Below are positions 7,794-13,737 of a stretch of 13,737 nt of DNA, piece by piece. The stretch is taken from NCBI GenBank assembly GCA_011523195.1, contig WTHH01000329.1, positions 1 through 13,737 of the forward strand. Direction: 5' to 3'. The notes beneath the pieces were generated by a model, which saw nothing but the letters and a program-made list of their open reading frames with translations, was not told the DNA's origin and did no database searches. The translations under genes were made by a program, and so were the position numbers. Position 1 is the stretch's first letter. Each line of letters begins with the position of its first letter. The stretch comes from Verrucomicrobiales bacterium. GTDB taxonomy: Bacteria > Verrucomicrobiota > Verrucomicrobiia > Limisphaerales > UBA1096.

Positions 7794-9281
7794 TCACTTG
7801 CTGGACTTCGGCCGAGTTTCAAGAAACGCCTTGAGTGCCGTCGCCGATTTTTTACCGAAGCCGGGCACCTGCTGAATTTCAGCCAGCGTGGCCGAGCGCA
7901 GCCGATGCACCGATCCAAACTGCTTCAGCAACGCCGCCTTTCGGCTGCCGCCGATTCCTGGCAGATCATCCAGCACACTCTCTGAAATTTTCTTCAATCG
8001 CAGATCGGCATTGTAGTTATTAGCAAACCGATGCGACTCATCGCGTACTCGCTGAAGCAGCTTCAACGCCCCGCTGTCGAGGCCAAGCCGCAGCGGCTTA
8101 CTCTCGCCGGGTTGGTAGATTTCCTCGAACTCCTTTGCCAAGCCGATGACCGGCAGTTGACCCAGGCCAAGCTTGTCCAACTCGCGACAGGCCATCCCAA
8201 GCTGTCCCTTGCCTCCGTCGATCAGGATGAGATCCGGCATCGGGCGTTGCTCCCGCTTGAGTCGGCTGTACCGCCGCCGCACCGTCTCCGCCATGCAGGC
8301 AAAGTCGTCCTGCGCCACAACACTCTTCATGCGAAACCGCCTGTACTGTGCCCGATCCGGCCTTCCATTGAGGAAACTGACCATCGACGCCACCATGAAT
8401 GTGCCGCTGATGTTCGATATGTCGAAGCCCTCGATCCGCTTGGGTGGCTCCGGCAGGCCAAGCGCTTGGCGAAGCGCTGCAAGGTCGCGTTTGAAGTCTA
8501 TCGCCCCCGGCAGTTTCACCGGCATACGGGTGAATTTTCGTGATTTTTTGGTGGTTTCACGCAAATCCTGAATCATATCGCGATACCGTGCCGCCTTCTC
8601 AAAGTCGCGCGCCTCCGACGCCTTGAGCATCTCAACCTCTAGCTCCTTCTCCCAGCCAGCAGTCTGGCCCTCGAGATATTCGCAGGCCGAAGAAACCTGT
8701 TGTCGGTAATCCTCCAGCGACACCTTTTCGACACACGGCGCAGAGCAATGCTGCAAATGCCCATAAAGACAATGCTTATAATCACGCTCCGTTGGCATCA
8801 ACGGGCGACAGCCGCGCAGGTTGAACTTCTTCCGCAACATCGTGATCGTGCGGCGACAGGCACCCCCGCTGACAAACGGCCCGAAATATTTCGCCCCATC
8901 CTGCTGCCGCATCCGTGTGAAGGTAAACCTCGGGATCGCGTCATTCAGGTTAACCTTGATCAACAAATAATTCTTGTCATCCCGAAAACTGACATTATAT
9001 CTAGGTCTGAATTCTTTAATTAATTTACTCTCGAGTAAAAGCGCCTCCGGTTCGCTTTTGACGATGTGGACGTCGAAGTCCTCGATGGCCTCAATCAACG
9101 CAGCCAGTTTCAAGTCCCAGCCGTGCCTCCGAGATGGATGGAAGTATTGGCTGACCCGCTTGCGCAGCGCACGGGCCTTGCCCACATAGATCACCGTGCC
9201 AAACCGGTCACGCATCAGGTACACCCCCGGCTTGTGCGGGAGCTTGCTGACCTTGCTGCGAATGCGATCGTTGACCGGCAT
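7794..9281 (-). CDS. uvrC: UvrABC system protein C (excinuclease subunit), short form
   Basis: 495 residues. UvrC makes both incisions in nucleotide excision repair after UvrA/UvrB mark a lesion. Domains in order: GIY-YIG nuclease (about 15-95; GVY at 19-21, IYVGKARALRKRV at 31-43); four cysteines at 158, 171, 179 and 183, spaced much like the iron-sulfur cluster ligands described for UvrC; UVR helix pair for UvrB contact (about 210-245); RNase H-like nuclease with the expected acidic and His residues D287 (GFDISN), D355 (LILIDGGKGQL) and H417 (DESHRFA); and tandem helix-hairpin-helix (about 437-488). It is about 115 residues shorter than the 610-residue E. coli protein, and nearly all the shortfall lies between the UVR and RNase H parts. 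The reading frame is open upstream to 9782, but that part is antisense to pgi; the family match begins at MPVNDRIRSKV. Confidence 0.97.
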   Translation of the reverse strand: MPVNDRIRSKVSKLPHKPGVYLMRDRFGTVIYVGKARALRKRVSQYFHPSRRHGWDLKLAALIEAIEDFDVHIVKSEPEALLLESKLIKEFRPRYNVSFRDDKNYLLIKVNLNDAIPRFTFTRMRQQDGAKYFGPFVSGGACRRTITMLRKKFNLRGCRPLMPTERDYKHCLYGHLQHCSAPCVEKVSLEDYRQQVSSACEYLEGQTAGWEKELEVEMLKASEARDFEKAARYRDMIQDLRETTKKSRKFTRMPVKLPGAIDFKRDLAALRQALGLPEPPKRIEGFDISNISGTFMVASMVSFLNGRPDRAQYRRFRMKSVVAQDDFACMAETVRRRYSRLKREQRPMPDLILIDGGKGQLGMACRELDKLGLGQLPVIGLAKEFEEIYQPGESKPLRLGLDSGALKLLQRVRDESHRFANNYNADLRLKKISESVLDDLPGIGGSRKAALLKQFGSVHRLRSATLAEIQQVPGFGKKSATALKAFLETRPKSSK

Positions 9282-9332
9282 GACGTCCACGCTTCTAAAG
9301 ACTCCGCCGAAGCGGTTCAAGAATTCAGAACA

Positions 9333-9342
9333 CTTGGCCAAG
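9333..9342. repeat. Iterated palindrome CTTGGCCAAG, copy 7
   Basis: Exact copy followed by CGC, in the 147-base divergent gap between uvrC and pgi, 51 bases from the uvrC start. Confidence 0.8.
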
Positions 9343-9428
9343 CGCAAAGCAACGGATTGCCTTTGGCTGGCGATTATGTTCGATTCACCTGTTCTGCCAT
9401 TTCGGCAGCGACCCCAGTCGAATTCAAC

Positions 9429-11027
9429 ATGCCACAACTCGATAGCAATCAGCTCTGGGAACGGTTCAAAAAATATTACACCGAATTTCCCTCCATCAAT
9501 CTGAGCCTGGACATCAGCCGAATGGATTTCACCGAGAAATTCATAGAGGAGATGCGTCCGCTCTTGGCCAAGGCGTTCAAAGCGATGGACGAACTGGAGG
9601 CCGGGGCCATCGCAAACCCGGACGAAAACAGGATGGTCGGCCACTACTGGCTGCGCAACTCCGATCTGGCCCCAACTCCGGAAATCAAGGCTGCCATCGA
9701 CGAGACCTTGGCAGACATCAAGGCGTTTACAGCCAAGGTGCACGCCGGAGAAATCAACGGTGCCGATGGAAAATTCGAACACTTTCTGGTGATCGGAATC
9801 GGAGGCTCAGCGCTGGGCCCACAGTTCGTCGCCAAGGCACTCACACAGCCCGGTAAAGACCGGATGACACCATGGTTCATCGACAACACCGATCCCGATG
9901 GGATCGATCAAATTAAGGAAAAATTGGGCAATTTACTTGGAAAAACGCTTGTCATTGTGATTTCAAAGTCGGGTGGAACTAAGGAAACCCGGAACGGTAT
10001 GCTTGAAATTCAGGCCGCCTATGAAGAGGCAGGACTATCTTTCTCCGACCACGCAGTAGCCGTTACGGGGGAGGACAGCAATCTCGATCAGGTGGCTACG
10101 GCCGGGGGTTGGATTCAACGCTTCCCCATGTGGGACTGGGTCGGTGGCCGAACCAGCGAAACCTCTGCGGTTGGCCTCTTGCCGGCCGCGCTCCAGGGAT
10201 TTGAAATCGATGAATTTCTCAGGGGTGCCGCCGCATGCGATGAAGTCAATCGAAGCGATTCGTTTGAAAAAAACCCGGCCGCACAACTCGCCGCCATGTG
10301 GTACTACTCCGGTGACGGTCACGGAAAAAAAGACATGGTGATACTCCCCTATAAGGATCGACTGGAATTGTTTTCAAAGTACCTGCAGCAACTCATCATG
10401 GAATCGATTGGGAAGGAATTGGACCTCGATGGAAATGTTGTGAATCAGGGAATCGCCGTTTACGGAAACAAAGGATCCACCGATCAGCACGCCTACGTGC
10501 AGCAACTCCGAGAAGGAGTGAACAATTTTTTCGTGACGTTCATCCGTGTGCTGACCGACCGTAATGGCTTCTCGATGGAAGTCGAGGAAGGCATCACCAC
10601 AGGCAACTACCTCGACGGATTTTATCAAGGTACACGCAAGGCGCTTTATGAAAACAACAGAGAATCAATAACCATTAATATTAGTACTATTGATGGTTTT
10701 AATACTGGCGTTTTGATCGCCCTGTATGAACGTGCTGTCGGATATTATTCTAGCATGATAAATGTAAACGCCTACCACCAACCGGGAGTGGAAGCTGGGA
10801 AAAAGGCAGCTGGAGAAATTATTGAGCTACAGCAAAAAATAGTCGGTTTTCTAAGAAAAAACGCTGAAACTGAATACTCCATTGAGGATTTGGCATCCGG
10901 TATTGACGTCGAATCGTCCCGGGAAGATATCTTTCAGATTTGTCAGTGCCTTACCGAAAATCCCTCAACAGGAATCGTAAGCAATGAGTCAGAATCCATT
11001 GACTCAACACGTTTCAAATCTAAATAG
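9429..11027 (+). CDS. pgi: Glucose-6-phosphate isomerase
   Basis: 532 residues. Pgi interconverts glucose 6-phosphate and fructose 6-phosphate in glycolysis and gluconeogenesis, in the cytosol. The tandem sugar-isomerase (SIS) folds show VIGIGGSALGPQF (121-133), ISKSGGTKETRN (178-189), WVGGRTSETSAVGLLP (237-252) and the C-terminal signature INVNAYHQPGVEAGKK (444-459). Likely catalytic residues are Glu325, His353 (DQHAY) and Lys458. After the core, residues about 478-532 form an extra segment (SIEDLASGIDVESSREDIFQ and on) resembling a small winged-helix extension, as in some cyanobacterial-type Pgi proteins. The start is chosen because the family match begins at MPQLDSNQLWERF; the open frame upstream is antisense to uvrC. 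No Shine-Dalgarno is visible. A CTTGGCCAAG palindrome sits at codons 45-48. The second half of the gene is markedly richer in A+T than the first. mnmG follows after 3 bases. Confidence 0.97.
   Translation: MPQLDSNQLWERFKKYYTEFPSINLSLDISRMDFTEKFIEEMRPLLAKAFKAMDELEAGAIANPDENRMVGHYWLRNSDLAPTPEIKAAIDETLADIKAFTAKVHAGEINGADGKFEHFLVIGIGGSALGPQFVAKALTQPGKDRMTPWFIDNTDPDGIDQIKEKLGNLLGKTLVIVISKSGGTKETRNGMLEIQAAYEEAGLSFSDHAVAVTGEDSNLDQVATAGGWIQRFPMWDWVGGRTSETSAVGLLPAALQGFEIDEFLRGAAACDEVNRSDSFEKNPAAQLAAMWYYSGDGHGKKDMVILPYKDRLELFSKYLQQLIMESIGKELDLDGNVVNQGIAVYGNKGSTDQHAYVQQLREGVNNFFVTFIRVLTDRNGFSMEVEEGITTGNYLDGFYQGTRKALYENNRESITINISTIDGFNTGVLIALYERAVGYYSSMINVNAYHQPGVEAGKKAAGEIIELQQKIVGFLRKNAETEYSIEDLASGIDVESSREDIFQICQCLTENPSTGIVSNESESIDSTRFKSK
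9563..9572. repeat. Iterated palindrome CTTGGCCAAG, copy 8
   Basis: Exact copy at codons 45-48 of pgi, read as LLAKA. It is the last copy before a 3.5 kb stretch without any. Confidence 0.8.
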
Positions 11028-11030
11028 TTG

Positions 11031-12986
11031 ATGTTCGTTTACCCAAAAAAATTCGACGTCATCGTAGTCGGCGGCGGACACGCTGGGGTTGAAGCCGCAT
11101 TGGCTGCGGCCCGGATGGGGTGCCAAACTTTGATGCTGACAATGAACGCAGACACCATCGGACAGATGTCCTGTAACCCCGCTATAGGCGGCTTAGCTAA
11201 GGGACACTTGGCAAGAGAGATCGACGCTCTCGGTGGTGAAATGGGGAAATGTACGGATATGACTGGGCTGCAATTCCGCATGCTCAACACGAAGAAGGGT
11301 CCGGCAGTCCGGGCGCCCAGGGCACAGTGCGACAAGAAAGCATATCAGTTTCGAATGAAATGGATTTGCGAACGCGAACCCAACTTGGATGTGCGTCAGG
11401 GGCAGGTTGCCGGTCTCGTTCACAAATGGGGCAAGGTTACCGGCGTGCAATCTACGATGGAGATCCAGTACAACGGATCGATGGTGGTCATTACCACCGG
11501 TACGTTCCTAAAAGGACTGATGCACGTTGGAGCCAACAAACAAACTGGCGGCAGAGCTGGAGAAAGTTCCGTTGGCGGATTCTCCGAATCATTAAAATCT
11601 GTTGGTCTGAAATTGGGTCGATTAAAAACAGGTACCCCCCCCCGGCTCCTGATGCGTTCGATCGATTTCTCAAAGACTGAAGAACAGCCAGGAGACGAGC
11701 CCATTCCCTATTTCAGTTTTTGGAAAGAGGAATTGTTCCACGTGGAACATTCCGGGATTAATCCAAAAGATATCGGCCATTCCGACGGGAAATATCCTCC
11801 CGGCTCCACTTTGGATCGGTTAAACGGCCAATTACCCTGTCATATTACCTTCACAACCAACAAAACCGCCGAAATCATAAGGAAAAACCTGCATAAATCC
11901 CCAATGTATTCTGGTGAGATTGAAGGCGTTGGGCCTAGATATTGCCCTTCTATTGAGGATAAAATCGTTCGTTTTGCCGATAAGGATAGGCACCAAATCT
12001 TCTTGGAGCCTGAAGGGATTGCCACAGACGAAATGTACGTCAACGGATTTTCAACCTGTTTACCGTTTGATGTCCAATATGAAATGGTCCGGTCCATCAT
12101 TGGCTGCGAAAATGCGGAAATACTCAGACCCGCTTATGCGGTTGAATATGATTTTGCGTTTCCTACCCAGCTAAAGAACACACTCGAAACGAAATCGTGT
12201 GAAAATCTTTTTCTGGCCGGACAAATCAATGGAACATCCGGATATGAAGAAGCCGGGGCTCAGGGACTCATCGCTGGCATTAATGCAGCGCTAAAAGTTC
12301 AGCAGAAGCCTGAATTGGTCCTAAGAAGAGATCAGGCTTACATCGGGGTACTGATTGATGACCTCATCACCAAGGGTACCGCTGAGCCATATCGAATGTT
12401 TACTTCAAGAGCTGAGTATCGCTTGCTCCTCAGGCAGGATAACGCGGATCTCAGACTTTGTGAGATAAGCCGACAGATTGGTCTGCTTTCTGACCGTCAA
12501 TTTGGTTTGTTTGAAAGAAAAAAACAGCAATATGATGCTGAGATGGAGCGAATCCGCAATACCCGTGTTGGCACTGATTCATTAGAGCAACTGCTAAAAC
12601 GGAATGATTACACCCACAAAGACTTGCCCCAGCCGGAACTGCCGATCACACGAGAAGTAGCGGAACAGGTTGAAATCACTGTGAAATATGCCGGTTATAT
12701 CGACAGGCAGGAGGCAGAAGTGGAACAGTTCAAGAAAATGGAATCACGCTCCATCCCTAATTGGATTGATTACGAACAGATCCCTGGTTTACGAACTGAA
12801 TCACGGCTTAAGTTGAAGGAAATCCAACCGGCAACCGTCGGCTTGGCCTCACGCATCTCGGGGATCAATCCCACGGATATCTCTCTGCTAATGGTTTGGA
12901 TAAAAAGAGGGAAGGGAGAAAAAACGACCACTTCGGATGCAGCTGACCGTCCAGGGCCTCACAACACCTGCTGCGGAGACCTGTAA
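11031..12986 (+). CDS. mnmG: tRNA uridine-5-carboxymethylaminomethyl(34) synthesis enzyme MnmG (GidA)
   Basis: 651 residues. With MnmE, MnmG modifies the wobble uridine of several tRNAs; it is a cytosolic FAD protein. The dinucleotide-binding motif is VVGGGHAGVEAALAAARMG (12-30), followed by MSCNPAIGGLAKGHLAREID, RLKTGTPPRL, EGVGPRYCPSIEDKIVRFAD, FAGQ-type LFLAGQINGTSGYEEAGAQG and the C-terminal PGLRTESRLKLKEIQPATVG. It is slightly longer than E. coli MnmG (629). The difference includes residues about 231-267, between FSF and LPCHITF, where E. coli has only about a dozen residues; a parS-like palindrome lies in this stretch and is read as FHVEH (236-240). The last ~24 residues form a polar tail. 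A TTG at 11028 precedes the ATG; ATG is preferred. The gene follows pgi after 3 bases, so co-transcription is likely. rsmG, a frequent neighbour, is not present downstream. Confidence 0.97.
   Translation: MFVYPKKFDVIVVGGGHAGVEAALAAARMGCQTLMLTMNADTIGQMSCNPAIGGLAKGHLAREIDALGGEMGKCTDMTGLQFRMLNTKKGPAVRAPRAQCDKKAYQFRMKWICEREPNLDVRQGQVAGLVHKWGKVTGVQSTMEIQYNGSMVVITTGTFLKGLMHVGANKQTGGRAGESSVGGFSESLKSVGLKLGRLKTGTPPRLLMRSIDFSKTEEQPGDEPIPYFSFWKEELFHVEHSGINPKDIGHSDGKYPPGSTLDRLNGQLPCHITFTTNKTAEIIRKNLHKSPMYSGEIEGVGPRYCPSIEDKIVRFADKDRHQIFLEPEGIATDEMYVNGFSTCLPFDVQYEMVRSIIGCENAEILRPAYAVEYDFAFPTQLKNTLETKSCENLFLAGQINGTSGYEEAGAQGLIAGINAALKVQQKPELVLRRDQAYIGVLIDDLITKGTAEPYRMFTSRAEYRLLLRQDNADLRLCEISRQIGLLSDRQFGLFERKKQQYDAEMERIRNTRVGTDSLEQLLKRNDYTHKDLPQPELPITREVAEQVEITVKYAGYIDRQEAEVEQFKKMESRSIPNWIDYEQIPGLRTESRLKLKEIQPATVGLASRISGINPTDISLLMVWIKRGKGEKTTTSDAADRPGPHNTCCGDL
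11734..11749. promoter_or_regulatory. parS: Candidate parS site inside mnmG
   Basis: TGTTCCACGTGGAACA, a perfect 16-base palindrome. The widely shared ParB-binding consensus is TGTTTCACGTGAAACA (B. subtilis uses TGTTCCACGTGAAACA). This copy differs from the symmetric consensus by one symmetric pair, T to C and A to G. It is read in frame as FHVEH in MnmG. An identical copy occurs 1253 bases downstream, which makes chance unlikely. Binding by ParB is inferred; no parA or parB gene is in the window. Confidence 0.85.
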
Positions 12987-13002
12987 TGTTCCACGTGGAA
13001 CA
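12987..13002. promoter_or_regulatory. parS: Candidate parS site between mnmG and mtnP
   Basis: A second exact copy of TGTTCCACGTGGAACA. It begins immediately after the mnmG stop codon and fills 16 of the 17 bases separating the convergent mnmG and mtnP stops. Flanking CTGTAA (12981-12986) and TTACAG (13004-13009) extend the symmetry to about 29 bases with one unpaired base. An RNA made across it could fold into a long hairpin, so a second role in ending transcription from both sides is possible; no T-run follows, so this role is weakly supported. Confidence 0.87.
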
Positions 13003-13003
13003 C

Positions 13004-13737
13004 TTACAGTAATCTTCCAATTATCGGCTTCAACTTGTCAATTGTAGCACTTGGCCAAGCGCTGCGTTGAGTCATGATCGCGTTATCCAGCACTTGCTGG
13101 CTTGGCCAATTGGGCTCGCTTGGTATTAGTTTTAATGCGTTTCGAATAATCTCCTTCGCGTTCGTTACATTTTTGGTCATGTTGGCAATCACCGTTTCCA
13201 CAGAGACGGGCTCTTCTTCAACTTTCCAACAGTCATAATCCGTGACTAGAGCAAGTGTGGCATATGCAATCTCCGCTTCACGCGCACATCGGGCCTCCCC
13301 GAGGTTCGTCATTCCGATAACATCAAAACCCAGTTTTTGGTTCCTCAAAGATTCAGCTCGTGTGCTGAACGCCGGGCCTTCCATATTCACATACGTACCA
13401 CGATCATGAATCTTCACTGCCAAGCTATGAGATGCATCTAACAAGAGTTGGCGAAGTTTCTCACATATGGGTTCGGCAAAGGGAATGTGCCCCACGATAC
13501 CTTCGCCAAAGAAAGTGTGAGCTGCGGACTGTTTGGTATTATCAACGAATTGGTCGATCAGAACAATGTCACACGGAGAATATTCCTGCTGCAAAGAACC
13601 GACTGCGCTGGCACTAATGATCCAGGAAACTCCAAGTTGTTTCATCGCCCAGATATTGGCGCGATGGTTTAATTCGCTCGGAAGAATCCGATGGCCACGG
13701 CCGTGGCGGGGAAGGAAGACTACTTCCCGGCCATCCA
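13004..13737 (-). CDS. mtnP: S-methyl-5'-thioadenosine phosphorylase, 5' end cut by window edge
   Basis: About 244 codons are visible; the N-terminus (perhaps 25-40 residues) lies beyond the right edge. MtnP cleaves methylthioadenosine with phosphate to adenine and methylthioribose 1-phosphate in methionine salvage, in the cytosol. Family motifs in order: VVFLPRHGRGHRILPSELNH, ANIWAMKQLGV, SASAVGSLQ, then YVNMEGPAFSTRAESL, GMTNLGEARCAREAEIAYA and LVTDYDCW. The Asp of TDYDCW fits the purine-binding Asp that marks 6-amino purine preference in this family. The reading frame continues without a stop through to 13737, so the ATG at 13645 is internal and not the start. The gene converges on mnmG with 17 bases between the stop codons. 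A CTTGGCCAAG palindrome lies near the 3' end and is read as AWPS. Confidence 0.95.
   Translation of the reverse strand, partial: DGREVVFLPRHGRGHRILPSELNHRANIWAMKQLGVSWIISASAVGSLQQEYSPCDIVLIDQFVDNTKQSAAHTFFGEGIVGHIPFAEPICEKLRQLLLDASHSLAVKIHDRGTYVNMEGPAFSTRAESLRNQKLGFDVIGMTNLGEARCAREAEIAYATLALVTDYDCWKVEEEPVSVETVIANMTKNVTNAKEIIRNALKLIPSEPNWPSQQVLDNAIMTQRSAWPSATIDKLKPIIGRLL
13050..13059. repeat. Iterated palindrome CTTGGCCAAG, copy 9
   Basis: Exact copy followed by CGC, near the 3' end of mtnP, read as AWPS. A near-copy, TTGGCCAA at 13102-13109, lies 52 bases away. Confidence 0.8.

Noticed and set aside
9395..9409. Small hairpin CTGCC-ATTTC-GGCAG upstream of pgi
   Set aside because: The five-pair stem is too weak, with no T-run or partner evidence, to call a terminator or regulator.
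9066..9428. 121-residue N-terminal extension of Pgi
   Set aside because: It is antisense to uvrC, and the Pgi family match begins at 9429.
9282..9782. N-terminal extension of UvrC of 167 residues
   Set aside because: The frame is open, but it is antisense to the pgi start, has no UvrC similarity, and the family match begins at the ATG at 9281.
12986..13012. Eight-codon ORF MFHVEHLQ starting as TAATG at the mnmG stop
   Set aside because: It is produced by the parS sequence itself and is too short to support. It could be a relic of a coupled downstream gene such as rsmG, but nothing else of that gene remains here.
13101..13114. CTTGGCCAATTGGG as a tenth copy of the iterated palindrome
   Set aside because: Only the inner TTGGCCAA is kept; one base of the 10-base motif differs, so it is not counted as an exact copy.

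Overview
The window holds ten protein-coding genes, packed tightly on both strands. Two of them run off the ends: a secretin at the left edge and methylthioadenosine phosphorylase at the right. No rRNA, tRNA, CRISPR array or insertion sequence was seen. The gene set is chromosomal and mostly housekeeping: menaquinone made by the futalosine route (mqnC), a bacterial GlnRS, an exosortase with an EpsI-type partner, a Pgi with a small C-terminal extension, and a lipoprotein-type secretin. Together these suggest a Gram-negative bacterium, perhaps of the Planctomycetes-Verrucomicrobia group (Verrucomicrobiota is my best guess). That assignment is inference from gene content, not from a marker-gene comparison.

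Layout. On the minus strand, glnS (4784-3060), mqnC (2997-1888) and the secretin gene (1861 to the left edge) are read in that order with short gaps. On the plus strand follow an M19-family dipeptidase (4940-6022), an exosortase (6071-7066) and an overlapping epsI-like gene (7059-7793). uvrC (9281-7794) is convergent with epsI, with no base between the two stop codons. It is divergent from pgi (9429-11027), which is followed after 3 bases by mnmG (11031-12986). mtnP (right edge to 13004) converges on mnmG.

Two signals are not explained by the genes. First, a 10-base palindrome, CTTGGCCAAG, usually extended by CGC/GCG, occurs nine times exactly. Roughly 0.015 occurrences would be expected for this base composition. 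It lies in gaps and in coding sequence, in several reading frames, which is the behaviour of a highly iterated palindrome comparable to cyanobacterial HIP1. Second, two identical 16-base palindromes, TGTTCCACGTGGAACA, match the ParB-binding parS consensus with one symmetric change. One lies inside mnmG, in a stretch that looks like an insertion relative to E. coli MnmG. The other fills 16 of the 17 bases between mnmG and mtnP. Since mnmG (gidA) is often origin-proximal, the right end of this window is probably close to the replication origin and part of the chromosome's segregation centre.

A 26-base perfect palindrome directly upstream of the likely glnS start codon is a third candidate regulatory element. 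Base composition also changes: from the middle of pgi through mtnP the DNA is visibly richer in A+T, and the CTTGGCCAAG palindrome is absent between 9573 and 13049.
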